Positions 18,083 to 25,627 of a stretch of DNA of 64,000 bases are shown here, piece after piece (the stretch's first letter is position 1; each line of letters begins with the position of its first letter). Position numbers and translations under genes: made by a program. The notes under the pieces are model-generated. The model had not been told where the DNA came from and searched no databases. It saw nothing but the letters and a program-made list of their open reading frames with translations. The stretch is from Shewanella oneidensis MR-1. GTDB taxonomy: Bacteria > Pseudomonadota > Gammaproteobacteria > Enterobacterales > Shewanellaceae. Location of the stretch: NCBI RefSeq assembly GCF_000146165.2, contig NC_004347.2, positions 496,001-560,000 on the forward strand. Reading direction: 5' to 3'.

Positions 18083-18345
18083 GGGCGTGTTGACGTTTCA
18101 GGTTATTTTTGCAGCAGTTTGGCTGGCTTTTATGCAAGGCAACGTCTGTGCAGTGTAGTTATTCTACATAAACAGACGATAACGCAGCAGAAACGTCAGC
18201 CAAATGCTGCCCGAAGGGTTCGTCTGGCAAGCCCTTGTTCTTTGGCACTCGTCATTTGAGTAGAATAACTACACATCATTCCTCGTTTCGCGAGCACGTG
18301 CTTGCCAGAACGAACAAAATCTAATCTCGAAACGTCAACACGCCC
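18083..18345. mobile_element. MITE copy 1 (263 bp, TA target duplication)
   Basis: A non-coding element with perfect terminal inverted repeats GGGCGTGTTGACGTTTC, flanked on both sides by TA. Inside, TGTAGTTATTCTAC recurs inverted, and GGTTCGTCTGGCAAG is matched by an inverted near-copy, so most of it can fold on itself. A second, about 85-90% identical copy is at 38878. TA duplication and lack of coding suggest an IS630/Tc1-mariner-type MITE moved in trans. It landed just after the terminator of the ToxR-like gene. Confidence 0.85.
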
Positions 18346-18492
18346 TAAAGACTTTGCATTAACTTTCCACCATAAAGCGTGACTTTCTTTTACATCTTGG
18401 CTTATCGCCAGTTACACTGCTTCGCCTATGCTCAGTCACGACCGAGCATTTCATAAGCCAAAATACAAGAATAACAACGGAAGGAGTCTTCT

Positions 18493-20628
18493 ATGTCGGA
18501 CCGCCTGATCCCCGCCTTATTACTGTCGACGACAGTGCTAACGGGACTATCTGCCTGTGGTGACACCACCAAAGATACCGTCGCAACAGTGAGCGGCAAT
18601 GTCGCTTCAGCCCAAACCAGCACTGGCCAAAACGCCGAACAAGCCAACGCCATGCCCATCGGCATTAATCTCGCGGCTATGTCGCCCAAGGTTAAACCCG
18701 GTGATGACTTTTATACCTACGCCAATGGCGAATGGATGAAAACCACAGAGATCCCTGCGGATCGCTCAAGCACGGGGGCGTTTTTAGTCGCTTTCCAAGA
18801 GACGGAAAAGCATAAGACCAGCCTGATTGCTGAGTTAGTTAAGGCCGAACACGCGGCGGGCAGCGATGAAGCGCGTATCGCCGATTTTTATAAGGCTTTT
18901 ACCGATACCGCCGCCATTGATGCAGCGGGGATGAAGCCGATGGCAGCCGACTTAGCCCGTTATCAAGCCATTATGGATAAACAGGGCTTATCGGCGGCGC
19001 TCGGGGCGAATCTGCGCGCTGATGTGGACCCACTCAATGCCACTGATTTTTTCACCGAAAACCTCTTCGGTATTTTCGTCACCCAAGGTTTAGCTACCCC
19101 AGGTGAAGTACTGCCTTACTTTCTCCAAGGCGGTTTAGGATTACCCGAGCGCGAATATTATCTCTCGGACGATCCTAAAATGGTGGAACTACGCAGCGCT
19201 TACCGCGCCTATATCGAAACCCTGTTAACGGATGCCGGAATTAGCGATGCCGCTGCCCGTGCCGAGCGCATTTTTGCCCTCGAGCACAAAATCGCTGCTG
19301 CCCACGCCAGTCGTGAAGACAGCGAAGATTTCACTAAGGCATCGGGTGTATGGAGCCGCGCTGATTTTGATGCCAAAGCCCCTGGTATCGACTGGACCGC
19401 CTTTTTAGCCGCAGCGCAGCTGGATAAGCAAGGCAAATTTGCCGCCTACCATGCCAGTGCCATTACCAACCTCTCGGCGCTGGTGGCCTCAGAGCCGTTG
19501 GATGCGTGGAAAGACTGGCTTGTGTTCCACCATATCAACAGCCATGCGGATGTGTTGCCGTCCAATATTGATAATGCGTCGTTTGCCTTTAATGGCACTA
19601 AGCTGTCGGGCACGCCTGAGCAGCGCAGCCGTGATAAGCGGGCACTAAGTGCATTGGATGAGTATTTAGGGGATGCCGTGGGCCGCGCTTACGCCGAGCA
19701 CTATTTCCCTGCCTCAGCTAAGGCTGAAGTTAGCACTATGGTCGACAATATCGTGACTGCCTTTGGCAAGCGCGTCGAAAAACTAGAGTGGATGGACCCC
19801 TCAACCAAGAAAGAAGCACTGGCTAAGGTCGCAACCATTGCCGTGGGCGTGGGTTACCCCGATAAATGGCGTAATTATGATGCTTACACTGTTTTGCCCA
19901 CCAATGCCTACGCCAATGCCATCAATGGTGAGAAGGTAGAATATGCCCATCAACTCGCCAAAATCGGCAAACCTATGGATAAGGGCGAGTGGTGGATGAC
20001 GCCGCAAGTCGTCAACGCAGTAAACTTGCCAGTGCAAAACGCGCTTAACTTCCCCGCGGGGATTTTACAGCCGCCATTCTTCGATGCGAAGGCCGATGCC
20101 GCCTATAACTATGGCGCGATTGGTGCTGTGATTGGCCATGAGATCAGCCATAGCTTCGATAATAATGGCGCGGCCTTCGATTCGACGGGCGCTATGCGTA
20201 ACTGGTGGACACCGGCGGACTTTGCCCAGTTTGCTAAACAGGGCGAGGCACTGGCGAAGCAATTTGATGCCTACGCGCCATTCCCCGATCTGCATGTCAA
20301 CGGCAAGCTGACCTTAGGCGAAAACATTGCCGACGTAGCGGGCTTAGCGGCTGCACTCGATGCCTACCATGCCTCACTTAACGGCAAGCCTGCACCGGTT
20401 ATCGATGGCTTTACTGGCGATCAACGCTTCTTTATCGGTTTTGCGCAAACCTGGGCGACCAAGATGCGTGACGAGGCTTTGCGTGCCCGCGTGGCGACCG
20501 ATGGTCATGCCCCCGGCATGTATCGCGCGCTAACGGTGCGTAACTTAGATGCGTGGTACACAGCATTCGATGTGAAGCCCGGCGATAAGCTGTACTTAGC
20601 ACCAGAGGAACGGGTAAAAATCTGGTAA
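18493..20628 (+). CDS. M13 family zinc metallopeptidase (PepO/neprilysin-like) lipoprotein
   Basis: 711 residues. Signal peptide with lipobox LSAC (about residue 22). The N-terminal M13 domain (GDDFYTYANGEWMKTTEIP) is followed by the catalytic part with HEISH (Zn ligands, about 549-553) and downstream GENIADVAG, which gives the third ligand Glu. HAPGMYRA and the C-terminal VKPGDKLYLAPEERVKIW (ends in W) complete the family pattern. It cleaves small peptides in the periplasm or at the outer membrane. Strong SD (AAGGAG, 7 nt). Full length, single gene, followed by a terminator. Confidence 0.93.
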   Translation: MSDRLIPALLLSTTVLTGLSACGDTTKDTVATVSGNVASAQTSTGQNAEQANAMPIGINLAAMSPKVKPGDDFYTYANGEWMKTTEIPADRSSTGAFLVAFQETEKHKTSLIAELVKAEHAAGSDEARIADFYKAFTDTAAIDAAGMKPMAADLARYQAIMDKQGLSAALGANLRADVDPLNATDFFTENLFGIFVTQGLATPGEVLPYFLQGGLGLPEREYYLSDDPKMVELRSAYRAYIETLLTDAGISDAAARAERIFALEHKIAAAHASREDSEDFTKASGVWSRADFDAKAPGIDWTAFLAAAQLDKQGKFAAYHASAITNLSALVASEPLDAWKDWLVFHHINSHADVLPSNIDNASFAFNGTKLSGTPEQRSRDKRALSALDEYLGDAVGRAYAEHYFPASAKAEVSTMVDNIVTAFGKRVEKLEWMDPSTKKEALAKVATIAVGVGYPDKWRNYDAYTVLPTNAYANAINGEKVEYAHQLAKIGKPMDKGEWWMTPQVVNAVNLPVQNALNFPAGILQPPFFDAKADAAYNYGAIGAVIGHEISHSFDNNGAAFDSTGAMRNWWTPADFAQFAKQGEALAKQFDAYAPFPDLHVNGKLTLGENIADVAGLAAALDAYHASLNGKPAPVIDGFTGDQRFFIGFAQTWATKMRDEALRARVATDGHAPGMYRALTVRNLDAWYTAFDVKPGDKLYLAPEERVKIW

Positions 20629-20646
20629 GCCTAATGCGGTAAACGA

Positions 20647-20673
20647 AAGGGGAATATTATGTTCCCCTTATTT
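20647..20673 (+). terminator. Terminator after the M13 peptidase gene
   Basis: AAGGGGAA (20647-20654) and TTCCCCTT (20662-20669) with a 7-nt loop, followed by ATTTATT. Confidence 0.75.
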
Positions 20674-20765
20674 ATTGAATGATTCATCCGGATGCCGATT
20701 TTGTGGATGGATTAAGTCCTGTAAGATAGCGGTTTAGCATTTTCATTGTGATTAAGGGATGCAGT

Positions 20766-21395
20766 ATGACCACCGAAAACCGCTATTTTTACGAACCGAG
20801 CAAAGGACATGGACTGGCGCACGATCCATTAAATGCCATTGTCGCTCCAAGACCCATAGGTTGGATTTCTTCCCGCAATGCACAGGGGCAACGCAATCTC
20901 GCGCCCTATAGTTTTTTCAATTGTTTCAACTACAAACCACCTATCATCGGCTTTGCCAGCACGGGCTGGAAGGACAGTGTCGCCAATATTGTCGACACCG
21001 GCGAATTTGTGTGGAACCTCACCACTCGCAGCCTTGCCGAGAAAATGAATCAAACCTCAGCCATGCTGCCCCGCGGTGAAAACGAATTTGCCTTTGCTGG
21101 ACTCACCCCAAAATCGGGCACAATAGTCAAAGCCGAGCTGGTGGCAGAAAGCCCTGTGAACTTTGAATGTAAGCTTTCTCAATGCATTCAATTAACTGCC
21201 GCCAATGGTGACAAGATTGATACTTGGTTAGTGTTAGGTGAAGTGGTCGCTGTGCATATCGCCAAGCATTTACTCGATAGTGACGGCGTGTATCAAACCG
21301 CCCTCGCCGAACCCGTGCTGCGGGCTGGCGGCCCATCGGCCTACTATGGGATTTCGGAAGCGTTACGGTTTGATTTGCATAGACCACAGGTTTAG
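20766..21395 (+). CDS. Flavin reductase-like FMN-binding split-barrel protein
   Basis: 209 residues from the ATG at 20766 (AAGGGA before it). The split barrel is seen in VAPRPIGWISSRNAQGQRNLAPYSFFNCFNYKPPIIGF, the FMN-binding signature of the flavin reductase-like / DIM6-NTAB group, then EFVWNLTTRSLAEKMN. Family members bind FMN and act as reductases or oxygenase partners; the role here is unknown. It is the last conserved gene before the repeat-rich island begins about 100 bp downstream. Confidence 0.85.
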   Translation: MTTENRYFYEPSKGHGLAHDPLNAIVAPRPIGWISSRNAQGQRNLAPYSFFNCFNYKPPIIGFASTGWKDSVANIVDTGEFVWNLTTRSLAEKMNQTSAMLPRGENEFAFAGLTPKSGTIVKAELVAESPVNFECKLSQCIQLTAANGDKIDTWLVLGEVVAVHIAKHLLDSDGVYQTALAEPVLRAGGPSAYYGISEALRFDLHRPQV

Positions 21396-21492
21396 GGGGC
21401 TCAGGCGCCGCAGGGCTGGGTGTTTAACCCTGCGTTGGTTTATGGTTGTGGTGTTAAAGGTTTATACATTAGTAATTAAAAGCTAAATCAAC

Positions 21493-21873
21493 GTCGTGGG
21501 GCTTCACCCCACACCCGACCAAGAGGGGATCAACAGCAATTCCCTCTTGGATCTCCCTTGCCGAACAACGTCCTTGTTTAACTGCCAGTTCGCCATCCAT
21601 GGCTCTCGTTCGTAACGCTGCTACGCAGCACTCACCATAGCGAAGTTAGATGCATTGGTTACCTGTCTCATACTCCAATAAAAATCGCCTAACGGCTCAG
21701 ATGGGACGTCCCTGTCCCCCCGAGCCTGCGCCATCATCCATGATGTCGCCACGGTCCCACTCAAACAACTAAGAGCTATCTGCGTATTTCGACAACTTCG
21801 CAGGGGAAGGTGAACTTCTGCTATTTCTGGGTTAGCTGTGTATCTCAAAAGAGTTCTGCCTGTCCCATCTTTT
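21493..21873 (+). repeat. REP/RAYT-associated repeat copy 1, truncated
   Basis: Starts with GTCGTGGGGCTTCACCCC (a short palindrome), then a second hairpin (AAGAGGG...CCCTCTT around 21520-21549), then about 300 bp nearly identical to 27780-28108. It shares phrases such as CATCATCCATGATGTCGCC and ends in the box at 21847-21873. Non-coding. Related copies: 25451, 27695 and (reverse) 31290. Confidence 0.75.
21847..21873 (+). repeat. 27-bp island box B1 (left end of graspetide module)
   Basis: AAAAGAGTT...TGCCTGTCC...ATCTTTT. The same box occurs inverted at 25397-25423 (25 of 27 bases match). The two copies bracket the graspetide operon tightly: 22 bp from the precursor stop and about 100 bp from the ligase start. 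Looser copies are at 28084 (same orientation) and 31074 (inverted). Confidence 0.7.
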
Positions 21874-21895
21874 GATAAATTTTTAAAGAAAAATA

Positions 21896-22222
21896 TTACA
21901 TTAATGTGATTTCATCAGGATCTACATTCTCAACTACATTAGTAATGAGTGTAGTCTCTCCAAACATGACTATTTCATCTGGGTCACTAACTTCGGTGGT
22001 CTTCGTTAGTCTTGTGGTTTCATCTACTAGCAACAGTTCATCGTGGTCGATGTTCTCCACTACAAATGTTAGAGTTGTTGTATCGTGAGCAAACGATACC
22101 TGATCCTCATCACTTGGTTCCATTTGCCTAGTTATCCACGTTTCCCCTTTAGTTAGTTGCATTTGATGTGCTTGCTGAATAAATTCAAAAGTTTCACTAT
22201 ATTGCAATATATAAGGTTTCAT
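21896..22222 (-). CDS. Graspetide (omega-ester peptide) precursor with three core repeats
   Basis: 108 residues. A leader of about 45 residues (MKPYILQYSETFEFIQQAHQ...) is followed by three core repeats with an exact 21-residue period: TTLTFVVENIDHDE (from T49), TTRLTKTTEVSDPDE (from T69), TTLITNVVENVDPDE (from T90). Each contains TxxTxxxExxDxD (T49-D61, T70-D82, T91-D103), the core known from thuringinin-type graspetides, in which Thr hydroxyls are esterified to Glu/Asp side chains by an ATP-grasp ligase. SD AAAGGA. The start overlaps the upstream stop (ATGA). No Cys and no protease or transporter nearby. It is the last gene of the operon headed by the ATP-grasp gene. Confidence 0.85.
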   Translation of the reverse strand: MKPYILQYSETFEFIQQAHQMQLTKGETWITRQMEPSDEDQVSFAHDTTTLTFVVENIDHDELLLVDETTRLTKTTEVSDPDEIVMFGETTLITNVVENVDPDEITLM

Positions 22223-22718
22223 TTTTCGTCCTTTACTAATATAACGATGGATTTACAATCAGAATCAGATAGATCTATTTCATAATTAATCTGAGTACTA
22301 TTATCTGTCGAAAAATTCTTTAGGAATGGTAGGACAGTATCTACAAGATGATTATCTTTTGAGTACAATACAGAAGCTACATGTTTTCGCTCAAAAGCAG
22401 CTGCGACCCTTGATACTTGTTCCATATTTACTTTACCGTCACAGTTTGCGATTTCAACAACCTGTGCCGAATTTAATATCGCATTTAAACCAGAAGAAAC
22501 ATCTAAACGTTCACTAACTGTAGATGACGATATAATAACCCAAGCGATTATGCTAAAACAAATGCTACTGTAGAGATATTTCTCCACATTTAAAAGTATA
22601 GTAGCATTATCATCCATTTGATTTTTGCTAGACATCCAGTCGATATATACAGCTTTTGCTAGCACAATATCAGTTGTCTTCATTTTGATTGTCGAGAACT
22701 TAGAAGCAACGACTGTTC
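22219..22718 (-). pseudogene. 3' part of a two-TM membrane protein gene, cut by the IS3 element
   Basis: Open from the IS edge (22718) to a stop at 22219, 165 codons plus 2 nt. An internal ATG at 22683 would give 154 residues but has no SD. It has one TM segment (YLYSSICFSIIAWVIISSS) and then a ~105-residue soluble C-terminal domain (VEIANCDGKVNMEQVSRVAAAF, VLPFLKNFS). Joined directly to the 5' part at 23944-24397 the frame is kept (1 + 2 nt), giving one protein of about 317 aa with two TMs. I do not recognise the family. Its stop overlaps the precursor start, so it is an accessory gene of the graspetide operon. Confidence 0.65.
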
Positions 22719-22780
22719 TGGTCTAATCCCATCGGACACTTAATTTTGAGACAGTATGGTCAATAAATTAAGAGGTCTAT

Positions 22781-23071
22781 ATGAGTCTGAAAAAATCACA
22801 TAAGAGTTATCCGCAGGCATTTAAAGATGAAGCCGTCTTGATGGTGCTGGAGCAAGGTTATAGCGTTGCCGATGCGGCAAAGTCTCTTGGAGTTAGCACG
22901 AGCCTGCTTTACAACTGGAAGGAAAAACACGAAGCCCTGCAACAAGGCATCACCTTAGAAGAGTCTGAGCGTGATGAGTTGAAGCGATTGCGTAGAGAAA
23001 ACAAAGAATTACGCATGGAAAAAGAAATTCTAAAAAAGGCAAGCGCCTTCTTTGCGAGAGAAATGAAGTAA
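22781..23071 (+). CDS. IS3-family transposase OrfA (HTH)
   Basis: 96 residues. Helix-turn-helix SVADAAKSLGVSTSLLYNWKEKH (about 27-49), then a leucine-zipper-like helix (ELKRLRRENKELRMEKEILKKA). It binds the IS ends. A slippery A-AAA-AAG near the end (23032-23038) allows -1 frameshifting into orfB to make the full OrfAB transposase. Confidence 0.93.
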   Translation: MSLKKSHKSYPQAFKDEAVLMVLEQGYSVADAAKSLGVSTSLLYNWKEKHEALQQGITLEESERDELKRLRRENKELRMEKEILKKASAFFAREMK

Positions 23072-23130
23072 GATTTCGTTTCATCAAACTGCAATCTCAC
23101 CTGTTTCCCATAACACTGTTATGTCGAGTA

Positions 23131-23940
23131 ATGAGTGTCAGTAAGTCAGGCTATTACGATTGGCATAAACGCCCTGCAAACGTGATAAGCGTTGAAACAC
23201 TGAAGCTTTATCGCCTTGTTCGACAGCTATTTAAGCAAAGTCGAGGCAGCTTAGGGAATCGTGAAATGGTGAAGAAATTGCGCAAGGAAGGCTACCAGGT
23301 TGGTCGCTATCTCGTTCGTAAAATTATGCACCGCCTTCGACTCAAAGCAACCCAGCGATGTGCTTACAAGGTGACGACACAGCGAAAACACTCAGATGCA
23401 GTGGCTGATAACCTGTTAAACATGAACTTTAATCCAGTATCGGCTAATCAGGTCTGGGCGGGTGACGTGACCTATTTAAAGACGGGTGAAGGCTGGATGT
23501 ACTTAGCTGTGGTGATGGATTTATATTCACGCCGGATTGTGGGATGGCGCATAGACAAACGCATGACCACAGATTTGATATCCAAGGCATTAATAAAAGC
23601 CTACAACCTGCGACAACCAGCGCGAGGGCTGGTATTTCACAGTGACCGAGGCTCGCAATATACCAGTAAACAATTCGGTAGGCTGCTATCGAGCTATGGT
23701 ATCCGAGCCAGCATGGGTGATGTGGGTGCGTGTTGGGATAATGCCGTTGTTGAGCGATTCTTTGGTAGCTTGAAACACGATTGGATTTTTAAAGTTGCTC
23801 AACCAACAAGGGAGTTTATGAAGCAAGATGTGACGGCTTACATCAAATATTACAACTTGGAGCGACTTCATTCTGCTAATAACGATCTGTCACCTGTAGA
23901 GTTTGAGAATTCTCAAGTAAAAGTGTCCAGTTTGGGTTGA
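23131..23940 (+). CDS. IS3-family transposase OrfB (DDE integrase core)
   Basis: 269 residues from the ATG; as part of OrfAB the frame begins near 23038 (RFRFIKLQSHLFPITLLCRV is read just before it). The DDE triad is complete: D in WAGDVTYLKT, D in HSDRGSQYTS, E in WDNAVVERFFGSLKHDW. The element looks intact and possibly active. Confidence 0.93.
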   Translation: MSVSKSGYYDWHKRPANVISVETLKLYRLVRQLFKQSRGSLGNREMVKKLRKEGYQVGRYLVRKIMHRLRLKATQRCAYKVTTQRKHSDAVADNLLNMNFNPVSANQVWAGDVTYLKTGEGWMYLAVVMDLYSRRIVGWRIDKRMTTDLISKALIKAYNLRQPARGLVFHSDRGSQYTSKQFGRLLSSYGIRASMGDVGACWDNAVVERFFGSLKHDWIFKVAQPTREFMKQDVTAYIKYYNLERLHSANNDLSPVEFENSQVKVSSLG

Positions 23941-23943
23941 CCA

Positions 23944-24397
23944 GTACAAGGAATGCAAGATAGGCTATACATATTGCACTGTAATTATTGATTTTATTTA
24001 ACGTATTAGAATGATTGGCTCTAAAATCTCCAGTCCTCTCTCTCAAATACTCTTTATGTCTTTCGAGTACCTTGTCATCATTTTCCATTGAAAAGTTAAC
24101 ACTTGTAAGCAATGTTTCGTAACGTTTTGCTGCATCCTCAACTCCATGTGTATCGGATGACTTGAGATAAGTCAGTAAAGTTATTCTATCGTAAAACTTC
24201 CACTCATTCTTTTTGAATGTAAGAACGTAATATTTGTTTATCCCTAATGAAATTGCGAGAACAGAAAATCTCCAATCAGAATTCCAGTTAAATGATCCAA
24301 AATCTGAATCTGATGATATATGCATCACCGGAGAGTGGCTAGGAATCAGTCCACAAATCCATTTTAAAAACTTAACAATGGGCATTTTTAAGTCCAC
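23944..24397 (-). pseudogene. 5' part of the two-TM membrane protein gene, cut by the IS3 element
   Basis: 151 codons plus 1 nt from a GTG at 24397 (or ATG at 24385) up to the IS edge. It has a soluble N-terminal domain (SSDSDFGSFNWNSDWRFSVLAISLGINKYYVLTF; ERHKEYLRERTGDFRANHSNTLNKINNY), then a TM segment (SAICIAYLAFLV) at the break. It overlaps the 3' end of the ATP-grasp gene by 14-26 nt, so the two are coupled. The family is not recognised. As it stands it reads 22 codons into the IS before stopping. Its partner half is 22219-22718. Confidence 0.65.
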
Positions 24398-25295
24398 TCT
24401 TCAAATATGTAGCAATCGCATCTGAAATTTTTCCTTCAAAAAGATTATCAAGCCATCCCCACTGTCCATTTGCATTCATTTCAAGAAAATACCAAACATT
24501 ATCCTTGACCAAAAAATCGAAACAACCAAAGTCCATACTACTTTTATACATATAAGTCCTACACTGTTGCTCAATATTTTCAGGAAGAACACACTTAGTG
24601 AATAAAGTCTCAGTGTTTGGCTTTCTCCAATCAACTGGATTACTGGCATCAATTCGAGCGGGAAAAAACTGGCCATTGATAGCCGTTACTCTCACCTCGT
24701 AGTCTTTATCTACGAATTTTTGCAGGTATACAGGTGCATATTTTAAGGCTGATGTATCTTTTTCCGACGATAGTCGATTTGTCTGAACAAACTCTTTTTT
24801 CGTCTTATACTCAACAGTACCAATAGCAAGAGGTTTAACGATAGCATCATCTTTAGCCCATTTTTTTAATACTATTTCGTCATTCGTAATAGATAGCTGC
24901 GGCATAAGAAAGCCTACACTTTTTGCAAGCATGATCTGAAACACTTTGTTGTTGGCACGTCGCATGACAGAAGGTTTACTAAGACAACGCCCACTGAAGC
25001 TTTCTATTAAACCTTCAATTAACGAATAAGATTCCTTGTGAACAAAGTTATGATATTGAACATCAATGTTACCATCAAGATTCTCAAACACAGGCTTGCG
25101 AAAGTAGATTGATGAACACTCAGAGGAAAATAATCGATGCTCACCACACTCGATTCGAAAACCATCAGCAATAATCTCCAATTTATAACTTGAAAATTTA
25201 TCAACATTGAGCCGAAAGTAATTAAGCTCAGGGAATTTAACCTGAATATAGTCACAAGTCTTATCAAAAGAACTAGTAATCAAGAGGGTTTGCAC
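24372..25295 (-). CDS. Graspetide synthetase, ATP-grasp (MvdD/RimK-like) ligase
   Basis: 307 residues. ATP-grasp parts are in order: an N-terminal domain, ATP-binding core (KPSVMRRANNKVFQIMLAKSVGFLMPQLSITN; DDAIVKPLAIG; APVYLQKFVDKDYEVRVTAINGQFFPARI) and the C-terminal metal site FDFLVKDNVWYFLEMNANGQWGWLD. The last segment, ending in NxNGQWxW, is typical of microviridin/graspetide ligases. It forms ester or amide links between side chains in the precursor at 21896-22222. Start GTG at 25295 with SD AAAGGAA. First gene of the operon. AT-richer than its chromosomal neighbours, which suggests transfer. Confidence 0.88.
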   Translation of the reverse strand: MQTLLITSSFDKTCDYIQVKFPELNYFRLNVDKFSSYKLEIIADGFRIECGEHRLFSSECSSIYFRKPVFENLDGNIDVQYHNFVHKESYSLIEGLIESFSGRCLSKPSVMRRANNKVFQIMLAKSVGFLMPQLSITNDEIVLKKWAKDDAIVKPLAIGTVEYKTKKEFVQTNRLSSEKDTSALKYAPVYLQKFVDKDYEVRVTAINGQFFPARIDASNPVDWRKPNTETLFTKCVLPENIEQQCRTYMYKSSMDFGCFDFLVKDNVWYFLEMNANGQWGWLDNLFEGKISDAIATYLKSGLKNAHC

Positions 25296-25396
25296 CGATA
25301 TTCCTTTTCATAAAAAGATAAACTTATCAGAGTATTACAGGTTTATCAACATGGTTTAACATTATTTGGAATTCAAATTATTAACATAAAACAACA

Positions 25397-25423
25397 AAAA
25401 GATCGGACAGGCATAACTCTTTT
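25397..25423 (-). repeat. 27-bp island box B2 (right end of graspetide module)
   Basis: Inverted copy of box B1, 25 of 27 bases identical. Together the two boxes enclose the whole graspetide operon. Confidence 0.7.
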
Positions 25424-25450
25424 TTGCTTTTAAATCAGAGTCAAGATCTA

Positions 25451-25536
25451 AGTCAAAGTCGTGGGGCTTTAACCCTGATTTTTAATCAAGAGTCGACCAA
25501 GAGGGGAACAATAGTAATTCCCTCTAGCTGACTGAA
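25451..25536 (+). repeat. REP-like repeat copy 2, short
   Basis: GTCGTGGGGCTTTAACCC then GAGTCGACCAAGAGGG...AATTCCCTCT, the same two hairpins as at 21493 and 27701, without the long 300-bp part. Confidence 0.65.
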
Positions 25537-25546
25537 TTTAATATAA

Positions 25547-25571
25547 AAAACTACCTTAATGGTGGTTTTTT
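25547..25571. terminator. Terminator-like hairpin before the NERD gene
   Basis: AAAACTACC (25547-25555), loop TTAAT, GGTGGTTTT (25561-25569) followed by TT; A-rich on the other side, so it could work in both directions. It would shield the NERD-kinase gene from read-through. Confidence 0.6.
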
Positions 25572-25627
25572 AACGAGTGCTTGATTAGTATTAACTCACT
25601 TTTATCTATTCAGTAACAGAGACCCCT

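Larger units (their letters stand above)
22719..23943 (+). mobile_element. IS3-family insertion sequence
   Basis: 1225 bp. The ends are imperfect inverted repeats: left TGGTCTAATCCCATCGGACA and right (inward) TGGTCAACCCAAACTGGACA, both running on into CTT. orfA and orfB lie in the -1 frame relation with a slippery A-AAA-AAG at 23032-23038, after which the orfB frame is open without a stop. The flanking bases (TTC left, GTA right) are not a clean duplication. Transcribed against the graspetide operon it interrupts. Confidence 0.9.

Noticed and set aside
18083..18345. MITE as a small RNA gene or attenuator of the M13 peptidase gene
   Set aside because: The second copy at 38878 with the same ends and TA flanks shows it is a mobile element.
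22219..22683. Separate 154-aa gene starting at the ATG at 22683
   Set aside because: Possible, but no SD is seen and the frame is open up to the IS edge in phase with the 5' fragment; a split gene is the simpler reading.
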